Shown piece after piece: positions 17,143 through 24,572 of a DNA stretch of 64,000 nt; the stretch's first letter is position 1; each line of letters begins with the position of its first letter. The translations under genes were made by a program, and so were the position numbers. The notes beneath the pieces are model-generated. The model saw only the letters and a list, made by a program, of their open reading frames with translations, had not been told where the DNA came from and did not search any database. The stretch comes from JACDAN01 sp963802375 (GTDB lineage: Bacteria > Actinomycetota > Thermoleophilia > Gaiellales > Gaiellaceae): the NCBI GenBank assembly GCA_963802375.1, contig CAWDIJ010000010.1:1054001-1118000 (forward strand), read 5' to 3'.

Positions 17143-18225
17143 GTGAGCAAGGTCGAGGCGGCCCAGTACGGCGACCGGAAGGTCTATTCGGTTTCGGCGT
17201 TCAACCGAGGCATCGCCGATTGGCTCTCGCGCCTTCCGACCGTGTGGGTCGAGGGAGAGGTGACCGAGCTGCGCCGGCAGGACCGCTGGGCCAGCGTCTT
17301 CTTCACCCTCAAGGATCCGGCCGACGGCTCCTGCCTTCGTGTCTCGATGCCGCGCAGCCAATTCGACGCCTTGCGGCTCGACCTCGTGGACGGAGAGCGC
17401 GTACACGCCTACGGGCGACCCGAGCTGTTCGAGGCGCGCGGCGACTTTCGTTTTCGCGCGCTGTCGATCGAGCGCTTTGGGCTCGGCGACCACTTGGCGG
17501 CGCTCGAGCGGCTGAAGCGGAAGCTGGCGGCGGAGGGTCTCTTCGAGCGGCGACGACCGCTGCCGCGCTTCCCGCGCCGGATCGGGCTGGTCACGGGGAA
17601 CGACGCGGCCGCGAAGCGAGACGTCCTGACGGCGCTGACCACCCGCTTTCCGCCGGCGCGCGTCGTCGTGGCCGAGACGTACGTACAAGGCCCCCGCGCC
17701 GCGCCGGCGATCGTCGAGGCGATCGGAGAACTGTGCGAGATCGACGACCTGGACGTGATCGTCCTGGCGCGCGGCGGCGGGAGCTTCGAGGACCTGCTGC
17801 CGTTCAGTGACGAGCGTCTCGTGCGAGCGGTGGCCGGCTGCCGGGTGCCGATCGTCTCCGCCGTCGGCCACGAGCAGGACACACCCCTGACGGATCTCGC
17901 CGCCGACGTCCGGGCCTCGACTCCGAGCGTCGCCGCCCGGCTAGTGGTTCCCGACGCCGACGAGCTACGGGAGCGCCTGGAGCAGACGCGAGACCGGCTG
18001 CGCCGCGCGCCGCTGCTCACCGTCGAGCGGAAGCGAGCGCGGCTCGATGGGGCCTTCGGCCGGCTGCGCGCACTCTCCCCCAGCGCCACGCTCGAGCGCG
18101 GGTACGCAATCGTGCGACGCGAGGGACGCATCGTTCGCGGCTCGAGCGACGTCGACGTGGGCACGCGTGTCGACGTCGAGCTCGGCGAAGGCAGCTTCGG
18201 CGCGACCGTCGAGGACACGAAGTGA
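17143..18225 (+). CDS. xseA: exodeoxyribonuclease VII large subunit
   Basis: 360 aa, shorter than the usual ~400-450. N-terminal OB-fold (YSVSAFNRGIADWL, VWVEGEVTEL, SVFFTLKDP), then the catalytic region RIGLVTGNDAAAKRDVLT, DLDVIVLARGGGSFEDLLPF, VSAVGHEQDTPLTDLAADVRASTPS, and a short coiled-coil tail ending LERGYAIVRREG. With XseB it degrades single-stranded DNA to oligonucleotides. GTG start. The stop (AAG TGA) is part of a GTGA that was probably once the direct overlap with xseB and now carries an inserted 155-bp element. Confidence 0.92.
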   Translation: MSKVEAAQYGDRKVYSVSAFNRGIADWLSRLPTVWVEGEVTELRRQDRWASVFFTLKDPADGSCLRVSMPRSQFDALRLDLVDGERVHAYGRPELFEARGDFRFRALSIERFGLGDHLAALERLKRKLAAEGLFERRRPLPRFPRRIGLVTGNDAAAKRDVLTALTTRFPPARVVVAETYVQGPRAAPAIVEAIGELCEIDDLDVIVLARGGGSFEDLLPFSDERLVRAVAGCRVPIVSAVGHEQDTPLTDLAADVRASTPSVAARLVVPDADELRERLEQTRDRLRRAPLLTVERKRARLDGAFGRLRALSPSATLERGYAIVRREGRIVRGSSDVDVGTRVDVELGEGSFGATVEDTK

Positions 18226-18531
18226 CCTGGGGGCTCTGGTCGTCCGCTGGGGGTACGGGGCCGGAGGGAACAGTATGAGCAACACCGGCCCGGAGAGCCC
18301 CGTGCCGCCAGCGGGCGAAGGCGCCGGCGGAGGCGAGCCTCGCTCGCCGGGAGCCGGCGCCGGCCAGAGCCGCCAGGTGACCTGGGGGCTCTGGTCGTCC
18401 GCTGGGGGTACGGGGCCGGAGGGAACAGTATGAGCAATACGGGCCCGGAGAGCCCCATGCCGTCAGCGGGCGAAGGCGCCGGCGGAGGCGGGCCTCGCTC
18501 GCCGGGAGCCGGCGCCGGCCAGAGCCGCCAG
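18222..18531 (+). repeat. two tandem copies of a 155-bp palindromic, ORF-preserving element between xseA and xseB
   Basis: Units 18222-18376 and 18377-18531 are nearly identical; each begins GTGACC, which also begins the DNA just after the second copy (18532), consistent with a duplicated target. Ends are imperfect inverted repeats (ACCTGGGGGCTCTGG against CCAGAGCCGCCAGGT). Each unit carries GGAGG plus ATGAGC. Translation can pass through by overlaps: xseA TGA with GTG at 18222 (18-aa frame to 18278), ATGA at 18275 (52-aa frame to 18433), ATGA at 18430 into xseB. The internal sequence is related to the element at 29039-29191. Confidence 0.8.
18275..18433 (+). CDS. 52-aa ORF created by the first element copy
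   Basis: Starts at ATG with GGAGG eight bases upstream and ends in a TGA that overlaps the xseB ATG (ATGA). Its first ~35 residues are almost identical to the N-terminal extension of XseB, because both come from copies of the same element. It is probably a coupling peptide rather than a functional protein. Confidence 0.35.
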   Translation: MSNTGPESPVPPAGEGAGGGEPRSPGAGAGQSRQVTWGLWSSAGGTGPEGTV

Positions 18532-18738
18532 GTGACCTTCGAGGAGGCGCAAAGGGAGCTCGAGCGGATCGTCCACCAGCTCGAGAGCGGCCAAGCCGAC
18601 CTGGACGAGGCGATTACGCTCTGGGAGCGCGGGGAGGAGCTCTACCGCCTCTGTGCCGACAAGCTCGACTCGGCGCAGGGCAAAATCGAGGAGCTGGCGC
18701 GCCGGGTCGAGGCCGTGCGCCCGGCAGAACCTGCTTAG
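18430..18738 (+). CDS. xseB: exodeoxyribonuclease VII small subunit with element-encoded N-terminus
   Basis: 102 aa. Residues ~35-100 are a normal XseB (VTFEEAQRELERIVHQLESG, LDEAITLWERGEELYRLC, KLDSAQGKIEELA). The first ~34 residues (MSNTGPESPMPSAGEG..., Gly/Pro-rich) are encoded by the second copy of the 155-bp element. The original start was probably GTG at 18532 (GTG ACC TTC GAG), which begins the conserved part exactly and would have overlapped the xseA stop as GTGA. Either start could be used today; the ATG has the better Shine-Dalgarno. Confidence 0.85.
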   Translation: MSNTGPESPMPSAGEGAGGGGPRSPGAGAGQSRQVTFEEAQRELERIVHQLESGQADLDEAITLWERGEELYRLCADKLDSAQGKIEELARRVEAVRPAEPA

Positions 18739-18757
18739 GCCCGCAGAACCTGCTTAG
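18724..18757 (+). repeat. 15-bp tandem repeat at the xseB stop
   Basis: GCAGAACCTGCTTAG occurs twice with a 19-bp period. The first copy contains the xseB stop codon and the second provides the TAG of the -10 box for the next gene. Confidence 0.6.
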
Positions 18758-18760
18758 AAT
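18755..18760 (+). promoter_or_regulatory. -10 box of the cNMP-binding protein gene
   Basis: TAGAAT, a near-consensus SigA -10, 8 nt before the ATG; it would give a leaderless transcript. Part of a small duplicated sequence. Confidence 0.45.
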
Positions 18761-18768
18761 CCCGCGCG

Positions 18769-19182
18769 ATGGCCGATCAGGAACTCAAAGAGCTCCTCAA
18801 GCAGGTCCCCCTCTTCTCCGACCTGGACAACCGGGAGATCGACCAGGTCGCGGAGTCGATGAAGCGCCGCAACTTCTCGGCCGGCCAGGAGATCGCCCGC
18901 GAGGGCGAGAGCGGCGTGGGCTTTTTCGTGATCGAGGACGGGAACGCCAAGGTGACCGTCCACGGCGACGAGCGCCGCCGGCTCGGCCCGGGGGACTACT
19001 TCGGCGAGATCGCGCTCATCGCCCAGAGCGCGCGGACGGCGACCGTCACGGCCGAAAGCGACCTGACCGCACATGGCATGACCTTCTGGGACTTCCGGCC
19101 GCTCGTCGAGGGCAACGCCTCGATCGCCTGGAAGCTCCTCCAGGCGTTCGCGAAGACGTACGGCCGGGACGAGCACCACTAG
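18769..19182 (+). CDS. single-domain cyclic-nucleotide-binding-fold protein
   Basis: 137 aa consisting of one CRP-type beta-roll (VPLFSDLDNREIDQVAESMK, REGESGVGFFVIEDGNAKV, and the phosphate-binding cassette GDYFGEIALIAQSARTATV). There is no HTH domain, so it is not a CRP regulator by itself; it may sense a nucleotide for another protein. The cassette has Ala-Arg-Thr-Ala, which is compatible with cNMP binding. Converges with the glycerate kinase gene (4-nt overlap). Confidence 0.8.
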   Translation: MADQELKELLKQVPLFSDLDNREIDQVAESMKRRNFSAGQEIAREGESGVGFFVIEDGNAKVTVHGDERRRLGPGDYFGEIALIAQSARTATVTAESDLTAHGMTFWDFRPLVEGNASIAWKLLQAFAKTYGRDEHH

Positions 19183-20114
19183 GCACCGCTAGCGAGGGTG
19201 CGGCCGAGCGCAACGAGATCCTCGCGCGCCCGCGCGGGATCGCCGCTGAGCTCGTAGGCCTCGACGCCCTCCGGCGCTTCGACGACCTGCCCGCCGAAGA
19301 GCACGCAGCGCACGCCGCGCTCCGCGGAAAGACGCGCGACCTCTCCCGGCGCCTTGCCGATCCAGCTCGTCGCGTCGACTGTTCCCTCGCCGGTCACGAC
19401 GAGATCGGCGCCGCCGAGGTGGTCGCGGAACCCGATCAAGTCGAGGACGAGGCCGGCGCCCTCGACGAGCTCGGCGCCGAGGGCGGCAAGCGCTGCGCCG
19501 AGCCCGCCCGCGGCTCCGGCCCCGGGGAGCTCCCGAAATGGCGCCAGCGACCGCCGCTCCAGCAGCCGGCGCTCCAGCTCGATGGCTTGCTCCGGCGTCG
19601 CGCCCTTCTGAGCGGCAAAGACACGGGCAGCGTCGACGAGCGGCGAGCGCACGTCGCACGCGGCCCGCACAGGCACCCGGAAGCCGCCGAGCACCCCCAT
19701 CAGCCCGGCGCCCCCGTCGACATTCGCAGTGCCGCCGAGGAAGACGACGATCTCTGCCGGATCGGCGTCCTCTACCTCGAGCAAGAGCTCACCCAGGCCA
19801 CGGCTCGACGCACGCAGCGGGTCCCGCTCCTGTTCGGCGACGAGCCCTAGCCCGATCGCCTGGGCTGACTCGACGAGCGCCGTCCCGCCCTCGCCCAGCA
19901 GCCAGAGGGCGATGACCGGTCGCCCGTGGGGATCGGAGACTTCCGCCTCTCGCCACTCGCCGGCCACCGCTGTGGCCAGCACGTCGAGCGTCCCCTCCCC
20001 GCCGTCCGCAACAGGGAGCTCGACAGCGCCGCCGAGCCCTTCCGCCAGGGCGGCCGCCGCCTCCCGGGCGGAGAGGACACCTTTGAGGCTAGCCGGACAT
20101 GCGAGCGCGTTCAC
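19179..20114 (-). CDS. glycerate kinase (GlxK/GarK family)
   Basis: 311 aa, slightly shorter than the ~370 typical. Motifs: SLKGVLSAREAAAALAEG, ELPVADGGEGTLDVL, FLGGTANVDGGAGLMGVLGG, ELPGAGAAGGLGAAL and DLVVTGEGTVDATSWIGKAPGEVA. It phosphorylates glycerate with ATP. The GTG start lies 26 nt inside the end of the flippase-like gene, and it is third in the glycosyltransferase operon. Whether it makes a glycerate precursor for a glycolipid headgroup is an inference from context only. Confidence 0.85.
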   Translation of the reverse strand: MNALACPASLKGVLSAREAAAALAEGLGGAVELPVADGGEGTLDVLATAVAGEWREAEVSDPHGRPVIALWLLGEGGTALVESAQAIGLGLVAEQERDPLRASSRGLGELLLEVEDADPAEIVVFLGGTANVDGGAGLMGVLGGFRVPVRAACDVRSPLVDAARVFAAQKGATPEQAIELERRLLERRSLAPFRELPGAGAAGGLGAALAALGAELVEGAGLVLDLIGFRDHLGGADLVVTGEGTVDATSWIGKAPGEVARLSAERGVRCVLFGGQVVEAPEGVEAYELSGDPARAREDLVALGRTLASGA

Positions 20115-21141
20115 GCGGCGCCGCAGGCCTGAGCTCCTCGACCACGGACTCCTCCGATTCCTCTTCCGGCATCCGCCGCAGGTTCTCGAGCGAGAGCCCC
20201 TCGCGCATGAGGAAGATCAGCCCAACGCCCACGCCGACGGACATCTCCAGCACCTGGAGGCCGAGCCCGAAAGCGAGCCCGGTCGAGTAGGCGACCCCGT
20301 ACGAGACCAGGGGCAGGGCGACGACGGCCTGGAGGAGTCCGATGTTCCCCGGCCAGAGCGGGAAGATGGTCGCGACGTTCATGAGGAGCAGGACGACGGC
20401 TGCGGCCGAGATCGGTGCGTCGATGCCAAACGCGGCCATCATCGACCAGACGGCGAGCAGCTGAATCAGCCAGCCGGTCGTCTGCAGCACGGCAGCCACT
20501 GCCGCAGCCCTCGGCTTGCGCAGGACGTGAAGCCCGCGCTGGGCCATCGCCAGCAGCCGCCGGACCGCCAGCGCGCCCTCCGGGAGCGGGCGCAGCTCGC
20601 GACCCGCCACCAGGATCGCGACGAGGAAGAGCGCGATGCCGACGACGGCGACGAGCTCCAGGCTCGTTACCGCCCAATGCGGGATCCGCGTCGTGGCGAG
20701 CACGAAGGCGGTCAGGAGCAGAGCCGGAACCAGGTCGAACAGACGGTGCGCAAAGACGGTTCCCAGCAGCCGGCCGGTCGTCCCCTGACCCCGAGGCGTC
20801 CACCTGGCGAGGACGCCGACTCGGGCAAGCTCGCCGATCCGTCCCGGGAGCACCGCGTTTGCAAGCAGGCCGACCGCGAACGCCGAGAAGACGTTTGCGA
20901 ACGGCGGCTGTTGCGAGCGAGGCATCGCCTGGCGGATCACGACGTTCCAGGAGACGGCGCGGACGAGCACCGACGCGAGGTTCAGGACGAGCGCAACGCC
21001 GACCCAGCGCCAGGAGACGGCCTCGAAGGCGTCGCCGACGAGACTCCAATCGGGGCCGCGCCACCACAGCAGCAGCCCGAGGGCGGCGATCCCCGGCAGG
21101 ATGAGGGCCGCACGCGCGAAGTGACGCCGCGAGATCGTCAT
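20089..21141 (-). CDS. UPF0104/lysylphosphatidylglycerol-synthase-type membrane protein (flippase-like domain)
   Basis: 350-aa polytopic membrane protein with the LPG_synthase_TM pattern: VLVRAVSWNVVIRQAMP, a glycine-rich AVGLLANAVLPGRIGELARVGVL, TVFAHRLFDLVPALLLTAF and LWPGNIGLLQAVVALPLVSYG. No synthase domain follows, so it belongs to the stand-alone class, which is often found with lipid glycosyltransferases. ATG at 21141 overlaps the stop of the glycosyltransferase (ATGA). The acidic C-terminal tail (PEEESEESVVEELRP) is cytoplasmic. Confidence 0.8.
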   Translation of the reverse strand: MTISRRHFARAALILPGIAALGLLLWWRGPDWSLVGDAFEAVSWRWVGVALVLNLASVLVRAVSWNVVIRQAMPRSQQPPFANVFSAFAVGLLANAVLPGRIGELARVGVLARWTPRGQGTTGRLLGTVFAHRLFDLVPALLLTAFVLATTRIPHWAVTSLELVAVVGIALFLVAILVAGRELRPLPEGALAVRRLLAMAQRGLHVLRKPRAAAVAAVLQTTGWLIQLLAVWSMMAAFGIDAPISAAAVVLLLMNVATIFPLWPGNIGLLQAVVALPLVSYGVAYSTGLAFGLGLQVLEMSVGVGVGLIFLMREGLSLENLRRMPEEESEESVVEELRPAAPRERARMSG

Positions 21142-22274
21142 GCCGCGACCGGCACCTGTCCGAGCGCCTGCTCGTAGGCGCCGACGAGCCGCCTGGCGAT
21201 CCCGTCCCAGGAATACCGCTCCTCCGCAAGGCGGCGGGCCGCAAGGCCGGCCTGGCAGCGCGCCTGCTCGTCGGCAAGCAGCCTCGTCATGGCTTCGGCC
21301 AGGACAGAAGGGTCGCCGGGTGGAACGCTGAGGCCGGCCTCGCTCGTCATGACTTCCCGGTATCCCTCGATGTCGGAGGCAACGACCGGGGTCGCACACG
21401 CGAAAGCGCGCGTCAGCACCATCCCGAAGCTCTCGCCGCCGAGCGAAGGCGCCGCCATCGCCTTGGCGCTGAGCAGCTCTTCCGTCAGCCGCTCCTGAGG
21501 CAGAAAACCGAGGATCTCGATGCCGTCGGACGGCGTGCGGAGCTTCGCCATCAGGAGCCTCACCGCGAGTGGGTCGGCGCCGATGACACGGAGCGTCGCG
21601 CCCGTCCGGCGGCGGATTTCCGGCCAGGCGCGAAGCAAGATCGAGAGCCCCTTGCGAGCTTCGTGGCGCCCGACGAAGAGGATCCGGTTCTCGCGGCCCG
21701 CAGGGTCGGCCTCGGGCGGGATCAGCACGCCGTTCGGGATCACCTCGTAGTCCGCTGGCGAGTAGCGGCTCGCCGAAGCCTTCGCCTGCTCGGAGACGGC
21801 GACACGCACGTCGATGCGGTCGAGCAGGAACCCCCAGACCGGCATCGACGCTCTCGCCCACACGAGGTCGCCCGACGCGTGGAAGGTCGCGACCACCGGG
21901 CACTTCGCCATCGCGAGCGAGGCGATGCAGAGGGTCGGCGTCAGCGGCTCGTGGAGGTGGAGCAGGTCGAACTGCTCCCGCTCGAGCGCCTGCTTGATCC
22001 GCCAGACAGAGCGCGGCCCGAGGATGATGTTCGGCAGCGACCCGTTGGCCGGCACGATCGCGGAGCGGCCGACGGGAATCACGTCGGGCGGCGGCGGCCC
22101 GTCACGTCCCTCGCGGGGGTGGAGCGCGCGCGTGAACTGGCCCGGCGGATCGTTGCCCATGATCGTCCGGGTCTCGATACCGAGTCTCCGGAGGGCCTCT
22201 GCCTGGAGCTCCGCGTGCTCGACGACGGCGCCCCAAAAGGACCAGGAGAAGGGGACGACGATCCCGACCTTCAT
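21138..22274 (-). CDS. GT4 glycosyltransferase, PimA-like
   Basis: 378-aa GT-B enzyme. It resembles phosphatidylinositol mannosyltransferase: VGIVVPFSWSFWGAVVEHAE, LLHLHEPLTPTLCIASLAMA, VVATFHASGD, EVIPNGVLIPPEA, ILFVGRHEARKGLSILL, and the donor-binding block APSLGGESFGMVLTRAFACATPVVASD. A membrane phospholipid acceptor is likely but the sugar donor is not determined. It heads the operon with the flippase-like and glycerate kinase genes. ATG preceded at 8 nt by TAGGGT. Confidence 0.85.
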   Translation of the reverse strand: MKVGIVVPFSWSFWGAVVEHAELQAEALRRLGIETRTIMGNDPPGQFTRALHPREGRDGPPPPDVIPVGRSAIVPANGSLPNIILGPRSVWRIKQALEREQFDLLHLHEPLTPTLCIASLAMAKCPVVATFHASGDLVWARASMPVWGFLLDRIDVRVAVSEQAKASASRYSPADYEVIPNGVLIPPEADPAGRENRILFVGRHEARKGLSILLRAWPEIRRRTGATLRVIGADPLAVRLLMAKLRTPSDGIEILGFLPQERLTEELLSAKAMAAPSLGGESFGMVLTRAFACATPVVASDIEGYREVMTSEAGLSVPPGDPSVLAEAMTRLLADEQARCQAGLAARRLAEERYSWDGIARRLVGAYEQALGQVPVAA

Positions 22275-22282
22275 CGCCGGGG

Positions 22283-22288
22283 ACCCTA
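22283..22288 (-). promoter_or_regulatory. -10 box of the glycosyltransferase operon
   Basis: TAGGGT on the minus strand ending 8 nt before the ATG; leaderless arrangement. It lies just downstream of the stop of the transposase-like remnant. Confidence 0.45.
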
Positions 22289-22299
22289 CCCCGCTGACC

Positions 22300-22437
22300 C
22301 TACGTCGCTTGGCCCGCCTCGATGAACGCGTGGTAGCGGCGCTGCCAGTCGTCGGTGTCGCCGAACGCTGCTCTCAGCGGGCCGTGGTCGAGGGGGATCG
22401 CGGGGTCGGAGAGTCCGGCGATCGCGGCGGCGCTGCT
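22300..22437 (-). pseudogene. C-terminal remnant resembling a REP-associated tyrosine transposase (Y1_Tnp)
   Basis: 45 codons plus TAG read AAAIAGLSDPAIPLDHGPL...AAFGDTDDWQRRYHAFIEAGQAT, which follows the usual tail of RAYT/IS200-like transposases (WSSyraxxGLxxPPxxLdxxxLlxxFG...RYraFVeaG). No start or catalytic region survives: upstream the frame gives only low-complexity sequence, and the neighbouring frame (a 70-codon GTG ORF to 22498) supplies a different N-terminal part (FLDPLALVIERFEQ). The match is by pattern memory and could be fortuitous. Confidence 0.4.
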
Positions 22438-22498
22438 CGAACCGTTCGATGACGAGCGCCAGCGGGTCGAGGAACCTCGTCCGGTCGCCGCGGCTCAC

Positions 22499-22612
22499 GA
22501 ACAGTCGCGCGTGTCGCTTCCGTGCGAGGCAAGGCCCACGGCTGAGGGCCCCTCAGCCCGCTCCCGTCTCCTAGACGCTCTGTGACAGAGCGGTCGAAAC
22601 CCCCTCCGCAAA
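22499..22612. other. non-coding gap with two hairpins
   Basis: GGCTGAGG/CCTCAGCC with a three-base loop at 22540-22558, and GCTCTGT-G-ACAGAGC at 22577-22591. Both are perfect stems downstream of the minus-strand gene ending at 22613. Neither is followed by a T-run, so termination is possible but not shown. Nothing coding is seen here. Confidence 0.4.
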
Positions 22613-23284
22613 TTATGTGAGCAACTCTAGGCGTTCCTCCAGCTCACGGACACGAGCCTGCGCCTTGGCCAGCTGTTCCTCGAGCCGTTTGCGCTTGGCG
22701 GCGTTCGGGTCCCGTTTGGGCTTCGGCGGCGGCTTGGGCTTGGGCGTCGGCTTCGCCGCCCGGCGGGACTTCGGACGGCTCCCGGCCGGAACGGCGGCCA
22801 GCAGCGGCCCGAACCCCGCCTGCTCCACGTCTTCGGCGAGCGTCCCGGCCGTCAGGGCCTTCGAGGCCTCCTTGTCGATCGACGCCGCCCGAAGAGTCTG
22901 CGCGACCCGGGTCACCGTTCCTGCAGCGGCGGCACCGCGCTCCTCGAGCGCGGCCCGCGCCTCCTCGGTCAGCTCCTCGACGAGCTGCCGGTGCGCCGCA
23001 GTCGCCTCGCGGAGCGCGCCTGGGTCCCGCCCGCTGACGACGCCGCGCTGCGCCTTTCGGAGCTCGTCGCCGGCCTTGACGAGCGCCTTCGCCTCCTGCG
23101 GGCGGCGGCGGACGGCCTGGTTCACCGCCCACGCGGAAACCGAGGGCTTCCGCAGCGACTTGACCTCGTCCGCCGCCTCCTTCTTCCCAGCCTTCCGGAG
23201 CTCCTTCGCGAGCTCGTCGCGCGCCTTCGTGAACTCCTCGATTGGGAGCCCGAAGAGGTCGGCTGCCCGTCTACTTGTCGGGAT
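22613..23284 (-). CDS. conserved actinobacterial helical protein, start unresolved
   Basis: About 220 aa: an N-terminal helical domain (ADLFGLPIEEFTKARDELAKE, VKSLRKPSVSAWAVNQAVRRRP), a middle domain with LREATAAHRQLVEELTEEA, a Pro/Lys-rich linker (KPTPKPKPPPKPKRDP) and a C-terminal coiled coil. I recall similar unnamed actinobacterial proteins. No ATG/GTG/TTG/CTG exists in frame between the conserved N-terminus and the upstream region; the first is a GTG at 23125, inside the domain. Either a rare codon (ATC at 23284 or 23290, after CAGAGG) is used or the sequence carries an indel. It overlaps or abuts the zinc-ribbon gene end. Confidence 0.6.
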   Translation of the reverse strand: MPTSRRAADLFGLPIEEFTKARDELAKELRKAGKKEAADEVKSLRKPSVSAWAVNQAVRRRPQEAKALVKAGDELRKAQRGVVSGRDPGALREATAAHRQLVEELTEEARAALEERGAAAAGTVTRVAQTLRAASIDKEASKALTAGTLAEDVEQAGFGPLLAAVPAGSRPKSRRAAKPTPKPKPPPKPKRDPNAAKRKRLEEQLAKAQARVRELEERLELLT

Positions 23285-23456
23285 ACGGATCCTCTGAGCT
23301 GTCTGCGCCCGAGACGGACTGCCACTCCTGGGGGCCGTCGCAGTTCGAGCACGGAGGGAGCGACTGGACGGACTGAACCTGGAGCTCGTAACCGCAGTTC
23401 GTGCAGCGGTAGGTGCCGGCCGAGACGTCGCTTCCGACGGGTACTGGATTAGCCAT
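23271..23456 (-). CDS. small zinc-ribbon protein
   Basis: 61 aa with two CxxC knuckles (YRCTNCGYELQ and PPCSNCDGPQEW), the pattern of the zinc-ribbon-containing low-redox or 'zinc ribbon-containing protein' group. Short acidic C-terminus. An excellent AAGGAGG Shine-Dalgarno precedes the ATG by 5 nt. Its last codons overlap the 5' end of the helical protein gene. Confidence 0.75.
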   Translation of the reverse strand: MANPVPVGSDVSAGTYRCTNCGYELQVQSVQSLPPCSNCDGPQEWQSVSGADSSEDPYPDK

Positions 23457-23522
23457 GGTTACCTCCTTCGAAGTTTCTCTCCCCGTTCCCTGCCTCCCCT
23501 CATCGAAACAGGCACGCGGCGC

Positions 23523-23528
23523 TAGGCT
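23523..23528 (+). promoter_or_regulatory. -10 box of the adenosine deaminase gene
   Basis: TAGGCT six nt before the ATG, with no Shine-Dalgarno; leaderless arrangement. Confidence 0.4.
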
Positions 23529-23534
23529 CGCGCG

Positions 23535-24539
23535 ATGGCGACGACAAACGGCCTCGCGGAGCTCCACACCCACCTCGGAGGCTCGGTCGCGACCGAGATC
23601 ATGTGGACGCTCGCGCACGAGCAGGGCATCGCGCTCCCGGTCAAGGACTACTGGGAGTTCGACGCGCTCGTCACGGTCTCGGATCCGCACGGCGTCACCG
23701 ACCTGACGGCGCTCGACCAGATCTACAAGTGGACGGAGCTGATCCAGTCCAGCCCGCTCGCCGTCGAACGCTCGGTCCACGCGGCAATCGGGGGCGCGTA
23801 CCGCTCGCAGGGAATCACGACGCTCGAGCTCCGTTTCAACCCGATGAAGCGCAACCGCGGCGGCGAGCGCGACCTCGACCACATCATCGTCGCGGCGATC
23901 CGCGGGCTCGACCGCGCGAGCCTGGAGTACTCCCAGGTGCGCGCCGGGTTGATCCTGATGATGGACCGGACGTTCACCGAGCGGCAGAACGCGATCATCG
24001 TCGAGAAGGCGATCCGCTACGCGCCGCGCGGGATCGTCGGGATCGACATCGCCGGCCCCCGCCCGGACGGCGCCGGCCCGTACCCGTATCGCGACCTGCT
24101 CCCGCTGATCGAGCAGGCGCGCGAGGCCGGCCTCGGCGTCACGATCCACGTCGGCGAGGAAGGCGGCGAGTTCGGGATCGCCGAGATCCGCGAGGTCGTC
24201 TCGACGCTCCGGCCCGACCGAATCGGTCACGGCATCCTCGCCGCGAAGGATCCGAAGCTGATGGACCAGATCCGCGAAGCCGGGATCGTCCTCGAGATCT
24301 GCCCCACGTCGAACCTGTTGACGAAGGCCCAGGAGAGCGAGGACGCCGTTCGCGACACCTTTCGCGCGTTCACGCAGCACGGAGTGCCGTTCACGATCGC
24401 GACCGACGGTCCGGAGATGATGCGGACACATCTCCGCGACGAGTTCGAGCTGCTGTTGAAGATCGGCGCGCTCGACGAAGACCGGCTCTCGGAGGCCAAC
24501 CGCCGGGGACACGCTGCGACGTTCATCGCGGCCGCCTGA
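23535..24539 (+). CDS. adenosine deaminase family protein
   Basis: 334-aa metal-dependent amidohydrolase. Zn ligands are in AELHTHLGGS and in IHVGEEGGEF; the catalytic region continues with DRIGHGILAA and SNLLTKAQES. The last motif is ATDGPEMM where most deaminases have TDDP, so one of the two usual aspartates is replaced by glycine. This places it among adenosine/adenine deaminases of purine salvage, with the exact substrate open. Confidence 0.85.
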   Translation: MATTNGLAELHTHLGGSVATEIMWTLAHEQGIALPVKDYWEFDALVTVSDPHGVTDLTALDQIYKWTELIQSSPLAVERSVHAAIGGAYRSQGITTLELRFNPMKRNRGGERDLDHIIVAAIRGLDRASLEYSQVRAGLILMMDRTFTERQNAIIVEKAIRYAPRGIVGIDIAGPRPDGAGPYPYRDLLPLIEQAREAGLGVTIHVGEEGGEFGIAEIREVVSTLRPDRIGHGILAAKDPKLMDQIREAGIVLEICPTSNLLTKAQESEDAVRDTFRAFTQHGVPFTIATDGPEMMRTHLRDEFELLLKIGALDEDRLSEANRRGHAATFIAAA

Positions 24540-24558
24540 GAGCACCCCGCGCCGCTGG

Positions 24559-24564
24559 TAGTTT
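24559..24564 (+). promoter_or_regulatory. -10 box of the CoA-transferase gene
   Basis: TAGTTT 8 nt before a GTG start; no Shine-Dalgarno. Leaderless arrangement. Confidence 0.4.
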
Positions 24565-24572
24565 CAGCCGCC

